Positions 1-5,650 of a stretch of DNA of 6,007 bases are shown one piece after another. Source of the DNA: Candidatus Poribacteria bacterium (GTDB lineage: Bacteria; Poribacteria; WGA-4E; PCPOR2b); assembly GCA_027296925.1 (NCBI GenBank), contig JAPUIP010000290.1, forward strand, positions 1 to 6,007, given 5' to 3'. Under the pieces are notes generated by a model. That model was not told the DNA's origin. It was given only the letters and a program-made list of their open reading frames with translations, and ran no database searches. Every line of letters begins with the position of its first letter. Position 1 is the first letter of the stretch. A program made the position numbers and the translations under genes.

Positions 1-3
1 TCT

Positions 4-94
4 TGTCATTCTGAACGGAGCGCAGCGGAGTGAAGAATCTCTTGTTGGCTTTATGATTGCAGTCCTGAGATTCTTCGCCTTGCTCAGAATGACA
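4..94. repeat. Imperfect inverted repeat of the TGTCATTCTGA...GAATCTC family
   Basis: The left arm (4-41) begins TGTCATTCTGA and ends AGAATCTC. The right arm (67-94) is its reverse complement at both ends, and 25 bases lie between the arms. The arms differ in length by 10 bases in the middle (38 versus 28). In that part the sequence runs in five-base steps of the AGCGN type, so the difference equals two steps. From memory, repeats of this kind are scattered between genes in many environmental bacterial genomes. The right arm lies 21 bases beyond the stop of the leftward gene at 116-391, so the hairpin could end that transcript, although it lacks a clean T-run. The copy may extend to the left of the window. 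Confidence 0.8.
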
Positions 95-115
95 TAAGCC
101 TATGCCGGAATAGTC

Positions 116-391
116 TCATTTGAAACGAAACGTGGTATTAGTGGTTGTTGTCAAAACAGCATCCCCCGGTTTCCATTCCAGATGTCGAATTAATTCTCGT
201 GGTATTATGCGAACCATTTCGCCACCTATGAATTCGGATAGGGCGTCCTTCAACTCTTCGACAGGATCTGAGTCGAGTGCGATCTGTGTCACGCTTGTCA
301 AATCGACCGAAATCGTGTCCGATAATCGATTCGTGTTTTCGCCCGCCGAAGTTGTGCCACATCGAGATTCCACAGAATGTCCAAAATTCAA
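116..391 (-). CDS. Small protein with AbrB/MazE-like C-terminal segment (hypothetical)
   Basis: This 91-residue leftward reading frame starts at TTG. Residues about 57-83 (GGEMVRIIPRELIRHLEW followed by KPGDAV) match the usual AbrB/SpoVT pattern of a beta strand, IP-[KR]-E-[IL], a short helix, then [KE]-x-GD-x-V. Residues about 41-55 form an acidic helix-like stretch. Such domains are DNA-binding dimers, often antitoxins or transition-state regulators, but no toxin gene is adjacent. The N-terminal 25 residues look like no known domain. The start is doubtful: there is no ATG in frame, no clear ribosome site before the TTG, and the frame is open only up to an in-frame stop at 446-448. A strong promoter at 514-543 points this way. 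It may be a real small regulator, or the 3' remnant of a frameshifted gene. Confidence 0.4.
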   Translation of the reverse strand: MNFGHSVESRCGTTSAGENTNRLSDTISVDLTSVTQIALDSDPVEELKDALSEFIGGEMVRIIPRELIRHLEWKPGDAVLTTTTNTTFRFK

Positions 392-513
392 TGTGATAGT
401 GCAGATAGGGCAATGATGAGCGAGAAAAAAATCCGCATAAAATGCTCATACAGAATTTTTCGATTGATTCAACTTCCGAAACCTGATAAAATTGAAACGC
501 AACAGACGAACTA

Positions 514-543
514 ATTATACGCCCCATGCAAAAACGCCGTCAA
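514..543 (-). promoter_or_regulatory. Sigma70-type promoter, leftward
   Basis: On the minus strand TTGACG (543-538) is followed after 18 bases by a perfect TATAAT (519-514). The -35 box matches the consensus at five of six positions and the -10 box at all six. The expected transcript start is near 507, running left towards the gene at 116-391 with an untranslated leader of about 115 bases. This is the best promoter match I found in the window and the main reason to think the short leftward gene is expressed. No equally clear promoter is seen on the plus strand for purQ. Confidence 0.6.
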
Positions 544-631
544 GCCAAAAGTTCGGGAGGAAGCAGACGTCAACCGGATTGGCCCCTGCGTCCGGGTTAG
601 GTTAACCAAGTGGAGGTCGCTGATATAATTG

Positions 632-1408
632 ATGAAACCGAAAGTCCTGATCCTTCGCACCGCAGGAACAAATTGCGATTATGAAACCGAACACGCCTTT
701 CAACTGGCAGGCGCCGAAACGGCGCTGATTCATGTCAACCAACTCATCGCCGGTAAGGTGTCCCTCATCGACTACCAGATTATGGCGATTCCCGGTGGTT
801 TCTCTTATGGCGATGATGTCGCTGCGGGAATCCTGTTGGCGAATGAGATTAAGCACAAACTCGCCAATCAAGTTTCGGCGTTTGTCGAAGCCGGCAAACT
901 GATCATCGGTATTTGCAACGGCTTCCAGGTGCTCGTTCGATCCGGCCTGCTACCCCGCCTGAAGTTGCAGAGCAAACAGCAGGCAGCCCTTGCGATGAAC
1001 GCCTCTGGGAAGTTCGAGTGTCGCTGGGTACACTTGCAGACACAAGAGAGCCCTTGCGTCTTCACAGCAGGCTTGCAGCCTCGCGTTTACTTACCGGTTG
1101 CCCACGCGGAGGGACGTTTCACGGCTCCCGTGTCGGTACTTGATGAAATCGAATCCAACGGACAGATCGTGTTTCGCTATGGTTCCGGCAACGGCAGCAC
1201 GCCGGAATATCCCGACAACCCGAATGGCTCGGATCGACATATCGCGGGAATTTGCGATCCAACGGGTAGGATCTTCGGCCTGATGCCCCATCCCGAAAGA
1301 TTTCTCACACGATTCAATCACCCCCGCTGGACCCGAGCGGATCTTCCCGACGAGGGAGACGGTCTGGCAATCTTTCGAAATGCCGTGAATTACACAAAAC
1401 AGCATTGA
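632..1408 (+). CDS. purQ: Phosphoribosylformylglycinamidine synthase subunit PurQ (glutaminase)
   Basis: PurQ is the class I glutamine amidotransferase subunit that hydrolyses glutamine and passes ammonia to PurL, converting FGAR to FGAM in purine synthesis in the cytosol. The 258-residue protein carries the N-terminal GTNCD motif (12-16), the PGGFSYGDD segment (54-62), nucleophile Cys95 in GICNGFQ, and the His220/Glu222 pair in MPHPER. PVAHAEGRF (155-163) and the NPNGS segment with HIAGICDPTGR are also typical. The C-terminus reads HPRWTR followed by EGDGLAIFRNAV and belongs to the longer PurQ type, about 30 residues longer than the Bacillus enzyme. ATG 632 is preferred. A TTG sits directly before it at 629, and GGAGGT at 612-617 is 11 bases from TTG and 14 from ATG, so TTG is possible. 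No purS or purL lies alongside. Family assignment is near certain. Confidence 0.97.
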   Translation: MKPKVLILRTAGTNCDYETEHAFQLAGAETALIHVNQLIAGKVSLIDYQIMAIPGGFSYGDDVAAGILLANEIKHKLANQVSAFVEAGKLIIGICNGFQVLVRSGLLPRLKLQSKQQAALAMNASGKFECRWVHLQTQESPCVFTAGLQPRVYLPVAHAEGRFTAPVSVLDEIESNGQIVFRYGSGNGSTPEYPDNPNGSDRHIAGICDPTGRIFGLMPHPERFLTRFNHPRWTRADLPDEGDGLAIFRNAVNYTKQH

Positions 1409-1486
1409 TGCGGATGGCGATTTTCACATCGAAATCCTGGCTCTGATGATCTCAATAGCAGTTCTGCAACGGAATTTCAAAAACTC

Positions 1487-1494
1487 AAGGAGGT
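1487..1494 (+). promoter_or_regulatory. Strong ribosome binding site for the DUF2330 gene
   Basis: AAGGAGGT is a full anti-Shine-Dalgarno match, seven bases before ATG 1502. It fixes the start of the DUF2330 protein. The 93-base gap between purQ and this gene contains no convincing terminator or promoter, so read-through from purQ is possible. Confidence 0.85.
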
Positions 1495-1501
1495 TGTATC
1501 A

Positions 1502-2548
1502 ATGACAAAGCACTTGTGTTTTCTCTGGGGCATGGTGCTGTTGCTATGTCTCCCGGTTGACAGCTTCGCGCCCTGTGTGCTGTTTGGGCCGTCAAATCGC
1601 GTACTGAATGGTACGGGGCAACTCGCTTTCATCGCCTACAATCCACAGACGCAGGAGGTCACGCTCATTCCCAGCATCCGGTTCACCAGCGACGCCGCCG
1701 ATTTTGGCGTTGTCATCCCAACGCCATCCATTCCTGAACTCGACACCGTCAATCGGTGGATCTTTGGGGAGTTGGAGGATCTCACCCGGCCCGTGAGGCG
1801 ATGGCGTGATCGCGGCAATGGTTCCGGCTGTAATATCCTCTCAGGTGATTTCAGCGGAATTGGTGCCGGCGAAGAGGCCGATAGCGTCGTTGTTATTTCC
1901 CAACAACGCGTCGGCGACTTCGATACCGTTATCCTCACGGCGGATGATCCGATGGCGCTCACGGACTGGCTCGACGAACGCGGTTATCACCACTCAATCA
2001 CGGACAACACAATCCTACAGAGCTACATTGATCAGAAATGGATCTTCACGGCAATGCGATTGAATGCCGACGTGTTGGCACGCAGAGGGGATCCGGATGC
2101 GTTTATGCTGAATTTTACAATCGACCCCATCCTGTTGACATACACTGCCGAGACGTTGACCTACCCGTTGCGCCTCACTTCGATCAGTGCACGGCAAGGC
2201 GCCGATGTGACCGTATACACCTTGAGTTCGCATAAGATGGACTTTCCGGGCGCGGAGGTGGAGTATGCCAACCGGATTACGGACAGCGAACGCGACGCAA
2301 TTCGAGAACGTTACCCCACGGTTGCGAGTTTCATCGGACGACAGCGTTACTTAACCCGCTTGCGTCGGACCTTCGCCCGAACCGAAATGGGCAGGGACTT
2401 TGAGCTCGTTCGTCATCCAAACAACGCAGAATTTCGACGTGTCCGGTATTTGCAGGTCCTCCCCTTTTTCGACAATCTCCTGCTCGGTCTGCTGGTGATG
2501 GTCTACGTGGCGTCGAGGCGCATTTACCGGCTAATTCGCCGGCCCTGA
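1502..2548 (+). CDS. DUF2330 family protein, secreted and membrane-anchored
   Basis: This 348-residue protein matches the DUF2330 layout as I know it. It has an N-terminal signal segment (about 5-23, hydrophobic core LCFLWGMVLLLCLPV, possible cut after SFA). A strand-rich part with DFGVVIPTPSIPELD (67-81) is the family's hallmark Pro-x-Pro segment. QQRVGDFDTVILTADD (134-149), then LTDWLDERGY (153-162), an LQSYIDQKWIF segment (172-182) and FTIDPILLTYTAETLTYPLRLTSI complete the domain. A C-terminal membrane helix (about 319-337) is followed by a basic tail, RRIYRLIRRP, which should stay in the cytoplasm. The bulk of the protein therefore faces the periplasm or outside. The biochemical role of DUF2330 is unknown. 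The proline after the predicted cut site is unfavourable for signal peptidase, so the segment could remain as an anchor. Confidence 0.85.
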   Translation: MTKHLCFLWGMVLLLCLPVDSFAPCVLFGPSNRVLNGTGQLAFIAYNPQTQEVTLIPSIRFTSDAADFGVVIPTPSIPELDTVNRWIFGELEDLTRPVRRWRDRGNGSGCNILSGDFSGIGAGEEADSVVVISQQRVGDFDTVILTADDPMALTDWLDERGYHHSITDNTILQSYIDQKWIFTAMRLNADVLARRGDPDAFMLNFTIDPILLTYTAETLTYPLRLTSISARQGADVTVYTLSSHKMDFPGAEVEYANRITDSERDAIRERYPTVASFIGRQRYLTRLRRTFARTEMGRDFELVRHPNNAEFRRVRYLQVLPFFDNLLLGLLVMVYVASRRIYRLIRRP

Positions 2549-2682
2549 CCCGGAAGAAGCATGCAGATTCCACTGGACCGAAAAGCAAGGTCAGGACTTC
2601 GCATTTTGGGGATAGCGAATTGATTCACCCCCGGCTGTGCTACAGACCTTCTTTATACGAGGGAAGATCGGCGTGGGGGCAA

Positions 2683-2689
2683 AAGGAGG
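2683..2689 (+). promoter_or_regulatory. Ribosome binding site that sets a GTG start
   Basis: AAGGAGG ends seven bases before GTG 2697. This favours GTG 2697 over the in-frame GTG at 2637, which has no such site, and over ATG 2724, which would begin inside the signal segment. The resulting protein begins with a basic n-region followed by a hydrophobic core, as expected for an exported protein. Confidence 0.75.
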
Positions 2690-2696
2690 CGAGCGA

Positions 2697-3362
2697 GTGC
2701 GCTCACAATATTTCAGATTCTCAATGCTGCTTGGATTTGTATATGCGTTTCTCAGTTTTTCGCAGATTGCGTCTGGCAGTTTCAGAGATAGCGTCGGGTT
2801 ATATGGGGGGCTCTATGGCCCATCAGAAGAGAGCACGGATAGCATCTACGGGAGCGGGCTCCTGTTTGGGGTGCAGTATAAATTCGCGATTCACCCCAAC
2901 AGTGCGCCCGACCTGGGGTTAGCCGCATCAATCGGTGTGCTCCAAAAAAAGGGAAATCCGTACAACGATAACACATTCACCGCTGCAGATTCGGTATCCC
3001 GCTTGACGCTTGTACCGGTTGAGATCAGTTATGTCCTCAATCTCATCTCAAACAGACCCGACACGGGCCGCCGGATTCGCAGCCTCTACGCCGGTATTGG
3101 CGCGAATTACGTTTGGGCGAGGGAACGGCTGCTGGAGTCGCCTCTGGCAAAAGGTGGGACTTTCGGCGGTCAGATTTTAGCTGGCGTGGATTTCTTCGTC
3201 TCTAAGCATTTCACGCTGGGATTGGAGATCAAGTATCTGAGAAATCGACCGCTCATGAAGTCGGACGAGGCTTCCGACTATCGCGTGCGACTGGATGGTA
3301 CACAGGTTCAAGTGATGTTCGCGTGGGCCGGGATTAAGCCGCTCTCAATGGCAGGGAAATAG
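2697..3362 (+). CDS. Small outer-membrane beta-barrel-like protein
   Basis: This 221-residue protein starts at GTG with a well-placed ribosome site. It has a signal peptide (MRSQYFRFS, then a hydrophobic core to about residue 27). The rest consists of alternating-residue strands separated by short turns or polar loops: about 33-42, 51-67, 72-86, 101-116, 129-143, 155-168, 171-184 and 195-213. Eight strands suit an eight-stranded barrel of the OmpA/OmpW-like general group (outer membrane protein beta-barrel domain). The segment GVDFFVSKHFTLGLEIKYL resembles the penultimate hairpin of such barrels. It lacks the usual terminal aromatic residue, ending in MAGK, so proper BAM-signal placement is uncertain. 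It follows the DUF2330 gene on the same strand after 148 bases. Function is unknown; no ligand or peptidoglycan-binding domain is present. Confidence 0.7.
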   Translation: MRSQYFRFSMLLGFVYAFLSFSQIASGSFRDSVGLYGGLYGPSEESTDSIYGSGLLFGVQYKFAIHPNSAPDLGLAASIGVLQKKGNPYNDNTFTAADSVSRLTLVPVEISYVLNLISNRPDTGRRIRSLYAGIGANYVWARERLLESPLAKGGTFGGQILAGVDFFVSKHFTLGLEIKYLRNRPLMKSDEASDYRVRLDGTQVQVMFAWAGIKPLSMAGK

Positions 3363-3402
3363 AAGCGGCGCCCAAACCCAAATGAAATCCGCTATTTTGA
3401 TG

Positions 3403-3431
3403 TTGTGCCAAATCTGATATTCTGCTAGAAT
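3403..3431 (+). promoter_or_regulatory. Possible extended -10 promoter for the first aldo/keto reductase
   Basis: TAGAAT (3426-3431, five of six consensus) is preceded by TGC, giving an extended -10 element. Seventeen bases upstream lies TTGTGC (3403-3408), a poor -35 box, which extended -10 promoters tolerate. The expected start near 3438 would give a leader of about 94 bases containing two small hairpins and one copy of a direct repeat. Confidence 0.35.
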
Positions 3432-3490
3432 CAATGTCGAAATCACTGAAAGGATTCAGCCGATATTCTGTGAAAATCCATACGATTTTC
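3416..3490 (+). repeat. Imperfect direct repeat and small hairpins upstream of the reductase gene
   Basis: GATATTCTG occurs at 3416-3424 and again at 3462-3470. Over 20 bases the two copies (3416-3435 and 3462-3481) share 16 positions. The first copy overlaps the proposed -10 box and the second lies in the leader. Between and after them are two short hairpins: CTGAA/TTCAG (3446-3450 with 3455-3459) and GAAAATC/GATTTTC (3472-3478 with 3484-3490, five-base loop). This could be a pair of operator sites, but chance similarity in an AT-rich gap is possible. Confidence 0.3.
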
Positions 3491-3531
3491 CAGATAAACC
3501 GTTGAGCGTAAAAATCGAATGGAGAACCAAC

Positions 3532-4497
3532 ATGACAACATCAGCCGAAAATCAGAAATCTCAAGTCGCGGAAGGCTTACCGACCGCGACGCTTGGGCGA
3601 ACTGGACTTGAAGTGACTCGTCTGGGCTACGGCGCCATGGAGATACGGACAGAGTTTGCCGGAAATGAGAATCGCCCGTTGAGCGAAGACCAGGCAGAAA
3701 CGATCCTCAACGCCGTGCTCGATTCTGGAATAAACTACATCGATACCGCTGACTGCTACGGACGCAGCGAAGAGTTTATCGGTAGATTTATCTCGCACCG
3801 ACGCGATGAATACTATCTCGCCACCAAGTGTGGCTGTCACCCAGACCATGGACAGAAGCACAAGGGCTGGGTAGGGAAAATCTGGACGAAGGAGAACATC
3901 CACCGAGGCGTGGACGAGAGCCTGCGGCGGTTGAAGACCGACTACATCGATGTGATGCAATTCCACGGCGCGACCGTGGAGGATTGTGAAAAAGGGAATG
4001 TGATAGAGGCGTTGCAGGAGGCGCAAGCCCAAGGAAAGCTGCGCTGGATCGGCACCTCGTCCGCCCTTGAACACAAGCCGACCTTTCTTCAGTGGGGTTC
4101 ATTTGATGTGTTCCAACTTGGGTATTCCGCGCTCGACCGTACCGCCGAAGACTTTATCACTGAAGCGGCGGAGGCGGGAACCGGAACCGTCATCCGAGGC
4201 GGTGTCGCACAGGGCGAGCCGGGCGAAGGTCGGGGCAATTCCGATAACTGGCAGAAGGCGTTTGACGCAGCGAAGTTGGACGAACTCCGCGAGGAAGGCG
4301 AGAGTCGCACCGGGTTCGTATTGCGCTTTACGCTGAGTCATCCGCATGTCCATACAACCATCGTGGGGACACGGAATCCCGATCACCTGCGGGAGAACGC
4401 TCGGACGGCGCAACGGGGTGCCTTGGCGCCGGACGTTTATGCGGAGGCGAAGCGTCGCCTGGATGCGGTCGGTCTAAAACCGGCGGAATTGGTGTGA
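3532..4497 (+). CDS. Aldo/keto reductase with complete catalytic tetrad
   Basis: This 321-residue NAD(P)H-dependent oxidoreductase has the (beta/alpha)8 barrel layout of the aldo/keto reductase superfamily. TATLGRTGLEVTRLGYGAM (18-36) is the standard N-terminal entry. The tetrad is complete: Asp71 and Tyr76 in YIDTADCYG, Lys99 in LATKCG and His145 in MQFHG. The SLRRLKTDYIDVMQ helix-strand (130-143) and IVGTRNPDHLRENARTA (277-293), the usual cofactor phosphate-binding region, are present. The style is that of IolS/YhdN-like reductases, soluble and cytoplasmic. Substrate cannot be told; sugars, inositols or other aldehydes and ketones are typical. ATG 3532 is chosen because GGAGAA at 3521-3526 precedes it; an in-frame TTG at 3502 has no such site. 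A second, unrelated-subfamily reductase follows after a short inserted element. Confidence 0.93.
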   Translation: MTTSAENQKSQVAEGLPTATLGRTGLEVTRLGYGAMEIRTEFAGNENRPLSEDQAETILNAVLDSGINYIDTADCYGRSEEFIGRFISHRRDEYYLATKCGCHPDHGQKHKGWVGKIWTKENIHRGVDESLRRLKTDYIDVMQFHGATVEDCEKGNVIEALQEAQAQGKLRWIGTSSALEHKPTFLQWGSFDVFQLGYSALDRTAEDFITEAAEAGTGTVIRGGVAQGEPGEGRGNSDNWQKAFDAAKLDELREEGESRTGFVLRFTLSHPHVHTTIVGTRNPDHLRENARTAQRGALAPDVYAEAKRRLDAVGLKPAELV

Positions 4498-4500
4498 AAC

Positions 4501-4610
4501 GTGTATTGGTCAATGATATGTTGCAGCCGTCGGTTGGGACCCCGCCCCCGATAAATCACATCTGCGTTCTAGAACACCCATTTTATGCAGGACATCGTTG
4601 ACCAATACAC
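4501..4610. mobile_element. Candidate miniature element with 26-bp terminal inverted repeats
   Basis: The left end (4501-4526) begins GTGTATTGGTCAA. The right end (4585-4610) is its inverted copy, with 21 of 26 positions matching, including the outer 13 without error. The 58-base interior codes for nothing visible and includes a perfect palindrome, GTTCTAGAAC (4566-4575), and a C-rich stretch near 4540-4549. AAC stands immediately outside both ends (4498-4500 and 4611-4613), as a 3-bp target duplication would. The element starts three bases after the stop of the first reductase. Its small size, terminal repeats and lack of genes fit a MITE-like non-autonomous transposon. A large intergenic RNA hairpin that is not mobile is the alternative. 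I cannot name the parent transposase. Confidence 0.5.
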
Positions 4611-4639
4611 AACTTTGAATCGATTATAGGAGCTACTTT

Positions 4640-5596
4640 ATGCCAACAAACACAACGCTATCCATACCCCGCCGCCGTTTGGGGAGAACAGAATTGAGCA
4701 TTCCCGTCGTTCCATTCGGGACGCAGGGATTCGGGAATCACTTCGGTTTTGTCTCCGATGGGGACGCGGTTACCCTCATCAAACACGCCGTTGGCATTGG
4801 CGTTAATCACTTTGACTGCGCTCGCTGCTACGGGGATTCCATGCGCAAGCTTGGTTTGGCATTGAAGGAGATTCCCCGCGGGGACGTGATCATTACCGGC
4901 CGGCTCTGTTGCCATTCTGCAGCGGAGTGGGGCGGCTACGGTGAAGGGACGCCGGATTATTCTACCGACAGAGTAATCGCCGATGTCGAGGATCAGTTAG
5001 AGTTGCTCGGCACGGACTATTTCGACGGTATGTTGATCCATGATCCACCACAAATCGAACCGACGCTTGAAAAGGGCGGGACATTGGATGGCGTGTTGCA
5101 GTGTAAAGCGCGGGGCCTGGTGCGTTATGTCGGATACGGCATGCGCCCGCACGATTTTCATGTCAAGGCGATTGCCACCGGCGATGTCGATCTGATCTTG
5201 TGCTTCAACGATTATAACCTGGCCCGTCAGACGGTCACCGACGATATTTTGCCGGCGGCTGCGGAAGCCGATGTTGGTGTCATGAATGGTTGGTCAATTC
5301 TGCGTGGGATGCTTACGGGCGTTGACATCGACGCGGAAGTCGCAAAAGGACGATGGAAAAATCATCCCGACGTCGAACCCGCCAGAGAGATCTGGAAGTG
5401 GTGTCAGGCGGAGGGTATCGATCTGCTTCAACTGGCTCTGCAATTCTGCTTGCGAGAGGAACGGATTCACGGAAATAATATTGGCTCTTTGAACATCGAG
5501 CAGTTGGAGGCGAATGTGAGAGCGGCGAGTACATCGTTGTCTGATGAGGTATGGGAAAAATACGACTCGCGGTTCGGTGGCGGAACAACATCGTAG
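4640..5596 (+). CDS. Aldo/keto reductase-family protein lacking the catalytic lysine
   Basis: This 318-residue protein has a TIM-barrel layout. It opens with RRRLGRTELSIPVVPFGTQGFG (11-32) and has Asp59 and Tyr64 in HFDCARCYG and His134 in MLIHDPP. Further marks are LVRYVGYGMRPHDFHVKAI (160-178), FNDYNL (189-194), GVMNGWSILRGMLTG (213-227) and IGSLNIEQLEANVRAA (281-296). Relative to the upstream reductase the spacing from Tyr to the Lys position is gap-free (23 residues), and that position holds Gly87 followed by Arg88 in IITGRLCCH. Lysine normally helps the tyrosine act as proton donor, so activity may be altered or Arg88 may substitute. The overall style is nearest to sugar (fucose/galactose-type) dehydrogenases of the superfamily. 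AGGAG at 4628-4632 supports ATG 4640. It probably shares a transcript with the upstream reductase. Confidence 0.88.
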   Translation: MPTNTTLSIPRRRLGRTELSIPVVPFGTQGFGNHFGFVSDGDAVTLIKHAVGIGVNHFDCARCYGDSMRKLGLALKEIPRGDVIITGRLCCHSAAEWGGYGEGTPDYSTDRVIADVEDQLELLGTDYFDGMLIHDPPQIEPTLEKGGTLDGVLQCKARGLVRYVGYGMRPHDFHVKAIATGDVDLILCFNDYNLARQTVTDDILPAAAEADVGVMNGWSILRGMLTGVDIDAEVAKGRWKNHPDVEPAREIWKWCQAEGIDLLQLALQFCLREERIHGNNIGSLNIEQLEANVRAASTSLSDEVWEKYDSRFGGGTTS

Positions 5597-5650
5597 TCGA
5601 TGGGGAAGGAAACTGTGTCGTCCGAGGTCCTCTCTGGGCCTGAATTCCGC

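Noticed and set aside
138..527. Leftward 129-residue frame overlapping the small AbrB-like gene
   Set aside because: Its start lies inside the strong promoter, before the expected transcript start, and its composition (many Cys, His, Arg, Trp) looks like an out-of-frame reading. Only a frameshift at the T-run would make part of it relevant.
572..598. Hairpin AACCGGA with TCCGGGTT upstream of purQ
   Set aside because: Seven pairs with a bulge and no T-run or riboswitch-like conserved parts; probably chance in this GC-rich stretch.
602..629. TTAACC and TATAAT spaced 16 bases just before purQ, resembling a promoter
   Set aside because: Its expected transcript start would fall at or after the purQ start codon and would remove the GGAGGT ribosome site, so it cannot serve purQ as annotated.
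2620..2922. Rightward 100-residue frame overlapping the start of the barrel gene
   Set aside because: It is out of frame with the barrel gene, which has a ribosome site, a signal peptide and a coherent strand pattern.
3364..3399. AGCGG and CCGCT followed by ATTTTG after the barrel gene, a possible terminator
   Set aside because: The stem has only five pairs with a 20-base loop and a short T-run, too weak to call.
4598..4627. TTGACC in the right terminal repeat with GATTAT 18 bases downstream, a possible outward promoter for the second reductase
   Set aside because: The expected start near 4634 lies after the ribosome binding site at 4628-4632, so the transcript would lack it. The -10 box is also poor.
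5597..5650. Possible bidirectional terminator between the convergent reductase and Uma2 genes
   Set aside because: Only short broken palindromes such as GAGGTCCTC are present, with no T-run on either strand.
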